Assembly: GCF_003589595.1 (NCBI RefSeq)
Contig: NW_020654810.1
Span: 17,938,682 to 18,002,681, forward strand
From: Hyposmocoma kahamanoa
Taxonomy: Eukaryota > Arthropoda > Insecta > Lepidoptera > Cosmopterigidae
DNA length: 64,000 bases
Direction of reading: 5' to 3'
This document shows, piece by piece, positions 42,580 to 54,504 of the stretch. The notes below the pieces were generated by a model. It made no database searches and was not told where the DNA came from. It saw nothing but the letters and a program-made list of their open reading frames with translations. How positions within the stretch are numbered: the first letter of the stretch is position 1; each line of letters starts with the position of its first letter. A program made the position numbers and the translations under genes.

Positions 42580-44195
42580 TATTCTCACGATTTCACAAGT
42601 GTCAAAATTGTTTTTTCCGATTTTTGGATTTGGAGCATTGTAGCAACATCTCTTTAAAATCGCTTAAACTAATTTGTTTGTCTGTTTTATCGATTGAGAG
42701 GCTAAACTCAGTTAGATTATGAATTAAGGCTTCAAGTCCCTCTTTCCCCAGTGTTCCTCTTACCCCACCTGACCCTACTATACCTCAGTAGAGAACGAAA
42801 AGGATTTCAATAAGTCCGGTCAAGACTCGTCTTATATGCACCGTTTCATTCGTATAGAATTTCCGTCACGTCACCGTCCTCCATTTTCAATAGCAAACAT
42901 TTGTCGGCCCAACTCTCAAATCAAATTTAAAAATATGGATATTTTTATGTAGATGCGACCCTCGGACCGTGTGGGTGACAAGTGGGCTCGAGTGGATCGC
43001 TAAAGGCAAGGTTTTCTATTGTGCAGACCTGGTGGCACCTATTCAATCTCCTTTTTTGAGTTTCAACATGCGAGCAATTTGAAATAATATTCGAGAATGT
43101 TTCTAAACCTCTTTTTTGAAACATGTGTTCTCCAACACTTCTAAAAAGCATACATAGTTTATCTATACAGTCCTGTTTCTACCAAGAAATGTGTATCTTT
43201 AAGAAACTCGAAGATGTTATAATTCTGTTACAAGATCTCGAATATACAACTGTCGCCGCCTTCAATGCCCCAAGGAAGGCCAAATGATTCGAATTTATGC
43301 TTTATGCCGTGGAAAATGATAAATTTATGTACGTCCAGTTCCTGTCTCAATATATACCGACGCCCGACTTGATTTTTTACGGTTACTGCGGCACGTTTGC
43401 ATAATTTATATCTTTGTCTGTCTGTATTCATTTTTTTGAAGATGAAGTAGTTTTATTTTCAATATTTTGCGATTGTGGTGTGTTTTTTCTCATCTATGCT
43501 TTTTTATCATTTTGACAATGCATTATTAGATGTGGTACATTTGAATTTATATAAACAATTTTCTTGAATTCTCGATGTTTAGTATTAATGCCTATATTTT
43601 ATTCCGCCATGACAGGTTATAAAACTGTACAAGCGTACGTTTCCATCTTCCGCTAAAAATCGGTACACTGATCGAAGCAGCAATAAATAAACTGTAGTCA
43701 GACCTACATCTTTGAGATAAACAAATTTCACCTCCGAAGACAGATAGCGCGAGAGATCACGTAGGACGCGTGGTTCAACCCTTCTTGGATAATATCTTTA
43801 AAAGTTTGGCAGCCCTGCACCCTTCCCGCATCCCGCACGCTCCCCTCGCCTCCCAGGGGGGCTGCCTGCGATCTTTCTAAATTGTGCTACCAATCAAATG
43901 TTATTAGTTGAAAATTCTTTGAGAAAGTCCTGCTAGACGAATGTTTGTATTTACTCTGGCAACTGACTGTAAACGAGGGAATAGTCAAATGAATATGATA
44001 ATCTAAGTTTCAGAAGGTAAGTGAAGTATGTATTAATGAAATTTACGTCGGTTGGATACGATAATAGTTTTTACAAATACTGTACGAAGCGAATGAGATG
44101 CGTAGCGGGTGGACGTCTGTACAATCACTGCTTACCACAATAGAAGACATACGTGGTAGTATGTTATATAACGTTCAACTCGTTTTATGTTGCCG
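42580..44195. other. Unique stretch, no gene supported
   Basis: A GC-richer patch at 43730-43880 (CCCGCATCCCGCACGCTCCC, CAGGGGGGCTGCCTGC) matches nothing else here. Frames are short and without motifs. Confidence 0.35.
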
Positions 44196-44199
44196 ACCA

Positions 44200-44455
44200 G
44201 AGAATTAGATACTCGTAAAAACTGCAGGACTATTGATGGCCGATGGAGCAGACTTGTTCTGGAATGGCGACTGCGTTAAGGAAAACGTAGTGGCGGCCAG
44301 CAGCAAGACGGACGGACGACCTAAGAAAAATGGCCGGTAGCGGATGAATACGGGCGGCGTAAGACCGGGAGAGTTGGTGTACTCAAGGAGAGGCTAACGT
44401 CCAGCGGTGGATAAGTGTAAGCTGATGACGATGACGACGATGATGACAAACTCCA
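44200..44455 (+). pseudogene. RTE-like LINE 3' end relic
   Basis: The frame around 44238 reads DGRWSRLVLEWRLR, the (A)DGRW...VLEWRPR motif near the end of RTE LINE polyproteins. A second-frame KEANVQRWISV equals the terminal EA.(V/A)Q.W motif. The sequence then runs into GATGACGATGACGACGATGA, the kind of simple tail RTE elements carry. Several frameshifts and stops; inactive. Confidence 0.65.
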
Positions 44456-44883
44456 GGCCTAATTATTTATTTTAACAGATTGTAAAGTTTCCTCTCTGGT
44501 AAATACCTTAGGGTCTGTAACTAAACGACATTCTAAAACGTAATTTCATTTCGTCAATATTGACTTCTCAAATATCCGCCTTCTTCAAAGCCAGTCCGAG
44601 TATTTAATTGTAACTTAATTTCAGTGAAAAGATTATACACCGCGGAAGGGCTGATTGATTAAATTATTTTGCTCCTAAGACGTGTCCTCTTATAATTATG
44701 GTTCATTATTTAAGCGTCGTTTTATGCTTCTAATTACATAAGAGAAGTAACGATTTATTTCCTTTGCAAAGTTGTGCCTTTTGAACGGTAATGTAATCAA
44801 CATTAAACGGAGTACAAATTATAGGGTAAATAATGCGATCGAAAATGTTTTTAATTCGTTTAAGAATACTGCCTGTCTACAAA

Positions 44884-45330
44884 GTCAAAGTCAAAGTCAA
44901 TGATTATATTTATTCTATAGGTAAAACAAATTTATACTTGAAAACGTCACATTTAAGCTATTGCTAGTTCACTACGCTGACCTCCCTGAGAAGAACGGGC
45001 GAGAAACTCTAGGCATTGCTCTTTTCAAATAATACTTAAATGCTATGAAATAAACTTTGAATCAAATTTGTGTGGATTCTGGAGCCGTGTCGTCTTTCCA
45101 TACATCTATACAGTTACCCATAAAAGAGTTGTTTACCTTGGTTAAACGGAATCGTTGTACCATGAGTTTGGACTTAGCTCTAAGGTTAATATTATAGATA
45201 TCTTCTTTCTTATTGAAATTATGTATATTTTCACGGGCATGTAAAATTTGAGTAAATGTACTGTGATGCCTCAGTCATGATACCCCTCTCCTTAAACTTT
45301 TCTCTGAGAGCCTAGACGGTACACAGAGAC
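44884..45330 (-). pseudogene. Jockey/CR1-like LINE 3' end relic, second copy
   Basis: From 45024 to 45312 it aligns with 15302-15590 (AATACTTAAATGCTATGAAA, TTCTGGAGCCGTGTCGTCTT, TACCATGAGTTTGGACTTAG, AAACTTTTCTCTGAGAG), so it encodes the same degraded C-terminus on the minus strand. It keeps a longer 3' UTR than the first copy, including a TCAAAGTCAAAGTCAA tail at 44886 and AGAAGAACGGGCGAGAAACT. Confidence 0.75.
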
Positions 45331-45339
45331 ACAAGAGAG

Positions 45340-45630
45340 GTAAAGTTTTTATGCTGGTATTTTCGAATAGGATAGAAATACTTCACTGCTTTTTAAGAAT
45401 AGTAGCCGAAGAAAAGATTGATACTTTTTGACATATTACTGAGACTTATCCAGAAAATATAATTTTATTGTGATTTTAATTCCATTAAATTCCAATTAAA
45501 CCATGTTTCCGATGATTAGATTAGATTATTTTAAGATAGGACGCTATTCCAGACAACCATCAATGTATTGCAACGCCAAAGCATAAAAATATACAAAAAG
45601 AAAAAAATTAAACTAGTATTCGGATCCATT
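45340..45630. other. AT-rich stretch, nothing recognised
   Basis: No repeat match or coding signal. Confidence 0.35.
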
Positions 45631-45631
45631 G

Positions 45632-45735
45632 TTTTTTCAAACAAACCAACGTTTCGGGCCCTCTAAGGGTTCTGTGGTCACAGCTGACTCATTTCTTATA
45701 TGTATTAACAATAGCGAAAACCGAAGAACTTGAAA
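45632..45735 (-). repeat. Repeat B copy (partial, diverged)
   Basis: TTTTTTCAAACAAACCAACG, TTTCGGGCCCTCTAAGGG, GTGGTCACAGCTGACTC, then ACAATAGCGAAAACCGAAGA. Confidence 0.7.
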
Positions 45736-45739
45736 ACTA

Positions 45740-46385
45740 TCAAAAAAAAAAACAAAAAAGAACAACAACAGAGCAAACATATCGAATAAGAAAGAACAGA
45801 AATTCAAAAAATATTTAAGCTAATGCCATAATCGAGATTAGGGTGTGACGTTGTTTCTCAGTGGACCATAAATTGTCATCTTCCCACATGCGTTCCGTTG
45901 CGAGGGAAGTTTAGGACATAGCCTACCGGGTTAACGTAATGCAGGACCTCATACATATATTTGAATTTTTTTGAATGTTCTTCGATATTACCATGTTTTC
46001 CTACGTACGTGTACGTGAGAATAATTAGTAAGACTACGGTAAAACTAGACTACCAATATAGTTCTGTAGCACTGTGAAAATGCTCTACAGTTCTTCGAGA
46101 AGTACATTTGGGACACTAAAATAACTCAATATCCTGCACGACGCATCGATTTGAGCACAATTGAGTAGCGTACTTTGTAGCTGTTCGTGCTATCGTAAAT
46201 TTTGGTGCGATATTTTAAAGAACTTGTTATTTCTTTCATTTGTAAGTACATACCATTTCGTATGGTAAGTTCTTAATAAAAATGCGACATTTTTATGAAT
46301 AAAAAATATATGTTTAATTCGATTATAAAAAATCAGATAACCTGTGAAGTAACGACGCTGGTTACGGATTATCATTTATATTTTT
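45740..46385. other. Unique stretch, no gene supported
   Basis: No motif or repeat match. Confidence 0.35.
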
Positions 46386-46387
46386 TT

Positions 46388-46660
46388 ATAATACCAAGTG
46401 ACGGCACGTGCAAGTCATTCGCCTGGTGTTAAGCGACACACATGTCCATAGCAGTTGATGTGCCACGCAGAGCATTAACTCACAAAGATCTGAAGTGCAC
46501 TGGCACTGCGCCCGTCACCCTGAGACATAAGTTGGCAAGTCCCATGTGCCTGTAATTTCGCCAGCTCCGTTACCTTTACATTACTGCTTGGCGGCAGAAA
46601 TAGGTAGGTGGCAGTACTTCCCTGGACGAACTCTTTCACAAGGAGCTCTACTGATACTAA
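46388..46660 (-). repeat. Repeat A copy
   Basis: CAAGTGACGGCACGTGCAAG, CGCCCGTCACCCTGAGACAT, TTGGCGGCAGAAATAGGTAG, TTCACAAGGAGCTCTACTG: full length on the minus strand, with a small deletion near 46570. Confidence 0.85.
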
Positions 46661-47535
46661 ATTATATACATATTATCACGCCTGTCTTCCAGTGGGACAG
46701 GCAGAGACAATTTCCACTCGCTGATGTGCAGATAATATCTTCCTTGCCTCTTTCTTATTTTAATTTTAAAAGTTAAATACTTGTCACGTACCAAAAAATA
46801 AACAATATTTGAACCAATTTTTGTGGAAGTCGAACTCGTTTATAAAGGAGATCAGTACGCAGAAAGGAATCAGATGCCTGAGTATAAATTTGTAATGATT
46901 CAAATTTAACTACCGCATTTGCGTTAAGTTATTATTTAGATCTTAACGACAAGTTTATAAGGTTTAAAATAAAATCTTTACGCAAACGCGACAGTTACGT
47001 TTACATATTTGAAAACTTACACCTAAGGCCCAGATTTGACTTTCACAAATATTTCTTTTCGAAAGGATATATCTCGAGCCAACAACTCATCTTGCTAAAA
47101 TAGGTCAAAGGGCTCCCCCCTTAAGGGATAACGACGCCCTGATAAAAGTTTTTCGCTAAACTTTTGTTTTGAGCACCTTGGAGCTTGCGCACAGCGACGA
47201 GGAGCATTGTGCGGAATAATAAATGGACGGGAAAGAATTCTTGAAGAATACGATTAGGTAAAGGAAAATATCGGAAATCCTAACGAAAAACGGCAAGTTC
47301 TTGAAAATAGATAACGATCTCCTTTACCATTGTGCGTTTTTTATATTCACTGTATTTTTTTTAACAACGCTGACACCACATCGTAATTCAAGTTTGAGTC
47401 GGTAAGTAAATCATCTATTCTAACAAATACAATATATTAGGGACAATTTGGTAATATAGAAACTTGTCAAAACTACAAGTTTTCTTCAGCATCAGTAGAA
47501 CGCCTTGTAGAAAAGTTCGAATCATTGCTGTTTTG
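46661..47535. other. Unique stretch with GC-richer 47090-47340
   Basis: No repeat match. The GC-richer part (GGGATAACGACGCCCTGATA, GCGCACAGCGACGAGGAGCA) has no frame I can support. Confidence 0.3.
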
Positions 47536-47539
47536 TAAC

Positions 47540-47882
47540 TCATGTCAAAATCAATTTAAGAATGCTCTGATCTGGATCAATTATTTTCTAAGTTTCTCTA
47601 ATAGGTGCGACTGAACGAACAGCAGTAGATCTCGTTGTGCAAGAGTTCGTCTAAGGAAGTAACTGCCACCTTACCTATTTCTGCCGCCAAGCAGTAATAT
47701 GACCATTAATGCAAGGGTGCTAGTGAAATTACAGGCATATGAGACTTATCAACTTATGTCTTAAGGTGACGGGCGCAGAGGCAATACCCCTCAGATCATT
47801 GTGATTTAAAGCTCCAAGTGGCATAGCAAGTGTTATGGACAGGCGTATTACTTACCATCAGGCGCACGACTTGTTCGTCCTT
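47540..47882 (+). repeat. Repeat A copy with 5' extension
   Basis: The extension GATCTGGATCAATTATTTTC to GCGACTGAACG, then AGCAGTAGATCTCGTTGTGC to ATCAGGCGCACGACTTGTTC. Confidence 0.8.
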
Positions 47883-48000
47883 TTACCAGCACTTTTATCC
47901 TTCGAAACCGAAACGCAGTAATTCTCACAATTCAATTATTAGGTAAGGTAGCAGTACTTCCCTAGACGAATTTTTCCACAAGAAGCTCTACTGCTGCGTG
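47883..48000 (-). repeat. Repeat A 5' half, inverted and abutting
   Basis: TTACCAGCACTTTTATCCTT to CCACAAGAAGCTCTACTGCT follows the previous copy without a gap, so the two A sequences form a tail-to-middle inverted pair. Confidence 0.8.
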
Positions 48001-48479
48001 TTAATAAATTTAAAAAAATAAGCTACACACTAAAATAGCAATGAAGGCAATTTTACCAACAGTAACGCAAAATAAACAAAAGTCTTTGTTGCAATCAGTT
48101 ATTTTGTAACCCTATGCCCAGTGGCTCGCGGTCCGCAAATAGGGGACACAAACGTGAATGGATGTTAACGTGTTTTTTACGACACCACGGTCAACATATC
48201 GTTTTGTTTGCAACCCAAGGATATCTTTATTCCCCGGTTTACCCCAAAATTTCGAATTGCGGGGTAGAGAGTATCTAAATTACTCTATCTGTGGCTTTTA
48301 TTATTGTTAGTAAGGAAAAAAATAAGATTCATTCTGGTTTATTTTCAAAGTATACGTATTGTAGCACTCGGCTTACTCTGATACTTAGATGCTTACTCAA
48401 CTTCACGTGTTTAAAATAATATGATGCAGTTTAATGTTGTTATTATTGTTCTCTAGAATGAATTATACAAAAAAAACTA

Positions 48480-48735
48480 TGGATTGTAATAATAATTGTG
48501 TGCCAGACAATCACACTAATTACCTGGTCTCAAACTAGAGAATTCCCTGTATTATGACTACCAGAGCAACGGAATTCACTCCAAAATATTTCCGAAAACA
48601 CCCAGACCAAACCCTAAATAAATTAGTCCAATCGGAAATCGATCCCGGGGCCTCCTTATCCAGTGCCTACAGTTCCAACTGTTGGACCACTGAGGTCATC
48701 AAAGTAAAACAAATCTACTATTCTGTTAGTAATAA
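48480..48735 (-). mobile_element. tRNA-derived SINE I copy with shared tail J
   Basis: The tRNA-like head lies at 48640-48710; on the minus strand it reads CAGTGGTCCAACAGTTGGAA (A box) and GGGATCGATTTCCGATTGG (B-box region). The remainder, through CCGAAAACACCCAGACCAAA to AATTACCTGGTCTCAAACTA, matches 53.46-53.58 kb inverted. Confidence 0.6.
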
Positions 48736-48887
48736 TGAATGCTCCAATAAAGAATCGTTTTATAAAATTTGTTTGAAATTGAATAAATAAAAAAAATAGA
48801 AACCTTTGTTCTATTTATAGTTAAATAACTAACAACAATATTTTGATACAATTAAAATTACTTTTGTTACTTAATGATAACTTTTTT

Positions 48888-49190
48888 TATATAAAAAAAC
48901 CGACTTCAAAAGTTCGTGGATATACATCTATTTGCCAAGTTTTATTGAAATTGGTTACCGGAAAGTGTACGAAACCGGATTCATCCCCTGTTTTGCTACC
49001 TATAGAGGTGGAATATTTTTTTCAAATTTAAATAAGACTAATACCAAAGTACCCCCTTTCCAACAAAAAAAATATTATCAAAATCGGTTCATTAATGCCA
49101 GAGTAATCGCGTAACATACACACAAAAAAATACAATCGAATTGAGAACTGAGAACCGCCTCCTTTTTTAAGTCGGTTAAAAATAAAATAC
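48888..49190 (+). repeat. Repeat H copy, full length
   Basis: AAAAAACCGACTTCAAAAGT start, TTGCCAAGTTTTATTGAAAT, CCCCTTTCCAACAAAAAAAA, AACCGCCTCCTTTTTTAAGT and CGGTTAAAAA end. The two ends are inverse (ACCGACTT / AAGTCGGT). Confidence 0.85.
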
Positions 49191-49194
49191 ATCA

Positions 49195-50055
49195 AGCAAT
49201 TTTGGCTATAAGTGGGGTGATGTCTGACACAATTACAAAGATTGTGTACACCCGAAAACCATTTCGCTCTTTATAGAGGTGTCAAGTAAAAATGTTAAGC
49301 ATTATACTATCAATATAATCACATACCAAAAGAATCCGAGAAATAAGATCATAGTATATTGGCATCAGTAATTTATTTATTCGATTTGCTCAATGCGAAG
49401 GGGAGCCGAGTCAACATTGACTCGTTGTCGAAGTGTTTGCACAGTAGCCCGGACATCATGTGATCAATGGAACCCGCAAACAAGGTGGATCAAATGGTAC
49501 CAAAAATAAAACAATGATGTTTAGCTACTAAGAACATAAGAATTATGGAATGGGAACTGTTTTAAACCTGCGAACCCAGTAATTCGAGAAACAAAAATAG
49601 GAAAAACTTGCCATATAAATGCACTCCAAATCAAATTCTGGGATACTGAGGTATAAAATATGAGTATACATTTGTTATAGAAGAAATACCGTTACATGCC
49701 AAATTGTGTATTTCATTAAGCATACATAACGTGTACGCCTGTTATCGTGTTTAGTATACATTCTGTTTCTATAAATATAAGACAAAAGTAATAAAATATG
49801 CGTAAAACAAATGACTGTGTACTATGGGCAATTATAACATGATTTACTGGTAATTAGACGCGTCGTAGGCCCCGAGGCAAGGGTCAGTCTGTGCCAATGT
49901 ACTGTGGAGTCGTAACATTGCAACAATATAAAAATCAATCAGAATGAGTCATTAAATCAATAAAAAGTGGCCTAATAAAATATATAATATACAATATAAT
50001 AAAATTTTGAACAATAGTCTTAATCTGAAACCCAGTGGTACCATCATTGCTCTAC
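49195..50055. other. Unique stretch, no gene supported
   Basis: No repeat match or coding signal. Confidence 0.35.
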
Positions 50056-50059
50056 GTTT

Positions 50060-50332
50060 AGTAGCAAAAGAGCTCCTTGTGAAAGAGTCCGTCCGGGAAA
50101 GTTCTGCCAACTTATCTATTTCTGTCGCCAAGCAGTAACGTCAACATAGGGTGCTGGTGAAATTACAGGCACATGAGACTTGTCAACTTATGTCTCAGGG
50201 TGACGGGCGCAGTGACAGTGCCCCTCGGATCTTTGCGATTTAAAGCTCTAAGGGGCACTGCAACTGTTATATACAGGCCTGTAGCTTACCATTAGAACTT
50301 GTTCGTTCCGTCATTTGATATTATAAAAAAAA
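50060..50332 (+). repeat. Repeat A copy
   Basis: AGCAAAAGAGCTCCTTGTGA to ACTTGTTCGTTCCGTCATTT, TATTATAAAAAAAAAA. A deletion removes the CATTACTGCGTTCCGG part. Confidence 0.85.
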
Positions 50333-50514
50333 AAAACTTTTTGTATTGTATTACACTACTCATGTGTTCCGGAGTGATCGTTATAGAGAGCTAGCGCTTT
50401 CACAATACAGGAAGCAATACATGAAAAATACTTGCTACTATGCCAGTTCCGATATTCATCATATAATAAAAATGCTTAATAAACCCCGAAGCACGTCATT
50501 TATTACATTTTCAA

Positions 50515-51235
50515 TCGACGATAGATTGGATTGCTTTTTGGTTTGAACGACCACCTTGAAAAAAGATTTTACGATATTTAGGATCGGACATTTCAATTTG
50601 AACGATAACATTACATTATTGTTTATCTTGTAATCCATTTACTGGATTATGTTGTTGCGTGTGTGATGCAAGACAATAAACGTTTTATCTATTTATCGAT
50701 CTATCTAGTATTGCCTCAGATCTGGAAAATGTTGTCGTTATAAAAAAATGCACTAGCAGCCAACACTGAAAAGCCAACATCCAATTGATAATTTACCACT
50801 GTTAGAGTTGCCTTTATCTACTTTAGTTTGCGTTACTTCTGTAAAAATTTCCTTCATGACATTAATTCCGTTTACAATGACAGTCCACTTCCATATGTCG
50901 TACCCCACCCGCGGGCCTCATCACTCGATCGAGACAGGAAAAAAAACGCATCACGTTTTATGAAGTCAATTTATCAACAAACCAGTTAATTGCCGTTATG
51001 TTTGATCGCCCTGAAGCAAATCCTTTGCCAGTCGACGTTAGAAAGGATCGCTTTTTTGTTTGAACGTCAAAAAATTTTAGGATATTTAGGATCGGACATT
51101 TCCGTTTGAACGACAAGTTATTGTTTCTCTTTTAATCCATTTACTGTATTATATTGTTGTGAGTGGATGCAAGACAATAGATGTTTTATCTATGTATTGA
51201 TCTGTCTTGTATTACTTCAGGTCTGGAAAATTTTT
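50515..51235 (+). repeat. Local direct repeat (two ~190-220 bp units)
   Basis: 50515-50735 and 51045-51235 share TTTAGGATCGGACATTT, GATGCAAGACAATA and TTTTATCTATTTATCGATCT with moderate divergence. AAGACAATAAACGTTTTATC resembles a retroelement 3' end. The two copies are in the same orientation, 530 bp apart. Confidence 0.65.
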
Positions 51236-51559
51236 TTTTTTTGATCATAGTCAATTTTAAGTAATAAATATACCTATGTGATAAAAAAATCGAATGTACG
51301 CAATTTAGATCCGAAAAATAGTTTCGTTTTCTAAATGTGTCACGAAAAACTCTACGTAATTGTATTTTTTTATTTAATTATTTATTGTGCAGAAAAACAA
51401 AAACGCATTTATTCTTGCAATTTCTTCCTGCAGACCTAAATACAGGAGACAATAATTATAATTACGGGTGTACGTGCATAACAAACAAAAGTTATGAATA
51501 AAAATAACAAAAACATTAAATTAATAAAACTATATAAATGCTTAGGTAAATCCATATTT

Positions 51560-52040
51560 CGTACTATAACAGTATAACACCTATAAAATGGATGGAACAG
51601 TCGATAAATAGTGCTTCTTAACTTTCATTTTAAAAATTGCTAAGGATTTACTATCATGAACAGTAATGGGAAGTGCATTCCAAATTGTGACCGCGTGAAC
51701 GAACGAGTGAGAATAAAAACCGGAATTGAAGGATTGAAAATATAACTGGGACCTAACGAGAGAGCAACAGGGATTATCGTGGGTCCTGAGAAAACTGAAT
51801 TTACAGAAAACTGAATTACTTTAACTTTCAGATACCCGGAAGACATAGGGTTGTGCAGAATATTATAGATATCGGAGACAGTATGCAAATTCCTGTGGCG
51901 ACGAATAGGAAGCCATTTGAGTTAACTGCGATACTGTGAGGTTTGGTCATAATTACGAAGGCCAAAGATGAACCTTAAACAGAGAGTCTGTAATTGTTAC
52001 AGTAATTTGAACTTCAGACTTTCAAGTTATCCAACGCAGT
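51560..52040 (-). pseudogene. Jockey/CR1-like LINE C-terminal relic
   Basis: On the minus strand: LRFIFGLRNYDQTSQYR, WLPIRRHRNLHTVSDIYNIL, then after a frameshift YSHSFVHAVTIWNALPITV and IFKMKVKKHYLS. This is the LKWLPI..RR..H....IY.IL ... SF...AV.LWN.LP..IR....L..FK..LK.HYL tail of a LINE reverse transcriptase. The reverse transcriptase core and endonuclease are gone. Confidence 0.75.
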
Positions 52041-52059
52041 GACTATGTACAACTATTCT

Positions 52060-52550
52060 TATGACTACATACGAAAATATGACGTTCAGGCATGGGTACA
52101 TCTAGAAAGACATTCAAAATCTTGACACCCCTTTTTAAACGGAATAACGCAATAAATCAACTTTTTTTGGAACAAACTTACAGGTCACTAATTCATCCGT
52201 GCTATCATACTAATAACACTAAGTACCGATTATGATTTTCCGTCGATTAATCAAGAACAAAAGCGCAACGTGGCAGTACAATCACGACTAGACATTATAC
52301 TAAAGACAATTCATTATTAGAGTGCCGTTAGCAGCCATAATCGGCTGTTATCGCCCTTTTATAGCCGGTTTTATGAGCGAACTATTCACCCAAGAAATGG
52401 ACGCCTATCTTGTTACTGGTCTTTGTCTAAGCTAATTACTAATGTTAAGATATTGGTTCTACGAATAGCCATAAACTATATTTATATATCTGTTGATGGA
52501 CTATATATGACACAACTTTAGCACTGTTTGAGATGTACTTTTGATTGAAA
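52060..52550. other. Unique stretch, no gene supported
   Basis: No repeat match. A short GCCGTTAGCAGCCATAATCG / GGCTGTTATCG pseudo-palindrome lies near 52325. Confidence 0.35.
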
Positions 52551-52554
52551 GTAT

Positions 52555-53058
52555 TATTTTTAATCGACTTCAAAAAAAGAAAGAAGTTCTCAATCCGACT
52601 GTGTTTTTTGTGTGTGTTACGCGATATCACGCTCATTCCTTATGTCTTTGATATACGAGTACCACCCATTCGCACTAAGCGCTTTGCTTCCTCCTTCATA
52701 CGGCAAAGGAAATGAATACTCTATCTGTTTCCCAAAAAGTACAATTTGGGGATATTCAAGCTGAATAGGCATTTTTAGGCAAACGTGTACTATCGTCGGT
52801 CACCATCAGATGAGATTGTGGCCAAGCGTGTGTCTATTATTTATTAAAAATATTACTCCGACATTTTGTGAACCGATTTCGATGATTATTTTTTCTTCGA
52901 AAGAGGGTAGTGGTCGTATTCAAATATTTCACCTCTAAGGGTGGTAAATTAGAGTATGAATCCGGTTTTTTGGATGTCACCCACTTTTCGTTGACCGATT
53001 TTAATAAATCTTGGCAAATAGATGTAATTTCTTAACTTTAAAAGTCGGTTCTTTAATA
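52555..53058 (-). repeat. Repeat H copy split by a LINE end
   Basis: AATCGACTTCAAAAAAAGAA on the left and TTGGCAAATAGATGTAATTT, AAAAGTCGGTT on the right bracket a 215 bp insert at 52.63-52.85 kb. The H sequence is continuous once the insert is removed. Confidence 0.8.
52635..52848 (+). pseudogene. LINE 3' end relic inside repeat H
   Basis: The frame reads VPPIRTKRFASSFIRQRK, then in a shifted frame FPKKYNLGIFKLNRHF. It belongs to the same family as 10726-11008 and shares its 3' UTR end (GGCCAAGCGTGTGTCTATTA). 5'-truncated to about 215 bp. Confidence 0.7.
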
Positions 53059-53209
53059 AAAAAAATGTGAATATTTTAATTTTGTTTATTTTTATCAAAT
53101 TGTTAGCAAATCGTAACATTAATATACTTTATTTTGTTAGAAAACTTACTTTGCTTCATTAAGAATTAGTTTTATCGAAATAAGAAATAAATCTATATCA
53201 TCATCATCG

Positions 53210-53460
53210 TATCAACGGAACGCTGACGGGCGGCCGCCATTGCGAAAAACATTTTTGACGAGAAAGGACGTCGTTTTAATTTGTCTGGATTTATAAGGAA
53301 AATATATTTTAATATAATTTATAACAGTCACTGGAGTCTCATTTCTATGTCTGCTATGAAGATCTGACAAAATGTTCTCGGTGACCCAACAGATTGCACT
53401 GTTGGCGACGGGGAGGGTTCTGAGGTTGGAGTTCCCATAGAACAAATTTAGGAACAGAAC
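53210..53460 (+). repeat. Possible solo LTR with primer-binding-like site
   Basis: TTGGCGACGGGGAGGG at 53404 resembles the TGGCGACGxGGA primer-binding region that follows the 5' LTR in some insect Ty3/gypsy (Mag-like) elements. The preceding ~190 bp could be LTR sequence. No second LTR, gag or pol was found. Weak call. Confidence 0.25.
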
Positions 53461-53580
53461 TTTGATTATGGTCTAAGTTGCTTTGGTTCTCATAGTACAG
53501 GGAATTTCCTAGTTTTGTAACCTGGTAATTGGTGTATTGTACATATTATTATTACAATTATTGTGTATATTCAACGCCGT
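53461..53580 (-). repeat. Repeat J (tail shared with SINE I at 48.5 kb)
   Basis: TTGGTTCTCATAGTACAGGG, AATTTCCTAGTTTTGTAACC and TGGTAATTGGTG are inverse to 48490-48580. Confidence 0.65.
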
Positions 53581-53734
53581 CTAGATGCTCTCTCGTGAAA
53601 TTACTCTAAAATCCAAATACATTATTCATAAACACAATACTTTCGAATGTCTGTTATTTATATTAAAGTTTTTTTCGATGTATTTCTCTCATAACTCAAA
53701 TATGGCATAAAAAATTCGTGCATTTTTTCGAAAA

Positions 53735-54020
53735 TTTTTTTTTTGACTTTAAAAAAGGAGGAGGTTCTCAATCGGACTGTTTTTTTTGTATATGTTATGC
53801 GATTGCTCAGCATCGGCATTCGTGAAGCAATGTTGATAATTCTTCTTTTATTGGAAAGAGGGTACCTCAGTATTGGTTCCATTTAAAATTGAAGAAAATA
53901 TTCCACCTCTACTGGTGGCAAACTACTGAATAATGCTTAAAACACTTTCTGGTAACCGATTTCAATAAAACTTGGCAAATAGATGTAATTCCACATACTA
54001 TTGAAGTCGGTTTTTTTTTA
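53735..54020 (-). repeat. Repeat H copy
   Basis: GACTTTAAAAAAGGAGGAGG, TTCTCAATCGGACTG, TTGGAAAGAGGGTACCTCAG, TTGGCAAATAGATGTAATTC, GAAGTCGGTTTTTTTT. Confidence 0.85.
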
Positions 54021-54089
54021 TAAAAATGTAATTAGTATACAAAAAAATGAAATGAAGCACTTCGATTATCTTTTATCCACTAAAAGTTT

Positions 54090-54265
54090 AACTTAATCTA
54101 ATACAATACAAGTAAAACAAATGTAAATAAACCTATTATAGTATTCAAATAATAATCAAGAAGGGAAACTAAATTATACATTCTTCATAGTAAAGCTATA
54201 CATTTTAATATTAGCATCTAATAGTGTAATTGCGATAACTAAGTAAATGTATACCTGTATTTTGT
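54090..54265 (+). repeat. Dispersed repeat D, copy 3
   Basis: Closest to copy 1: TAATACAATACAAGTAAAAC, CATAGTAAAGCTATACATTT, TAATAGTGTAATTGCGATAA. Confidence 0.65.
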
Positions 54266-54504
54266 TAATATCTCGGGTTGAATTATGCCGACACTATTTC
54301 CTGTGGTAATTGAACACAGTCATAAGAAAAATCTTTATTTTGAAAGCAATTAACTCAAAACACTAATTGCTCATAAAGGTCTTGCACGTATTCCGATTTT
54401 TTCTGTCACCACAGCTCTCGTACTAGGATTGCCAGAGATTATAGCCAGACGCTACGTTCATTTATTTAATAAAACCGTATTGCATAATTGCCCTTTAGGT
54501 ACAT

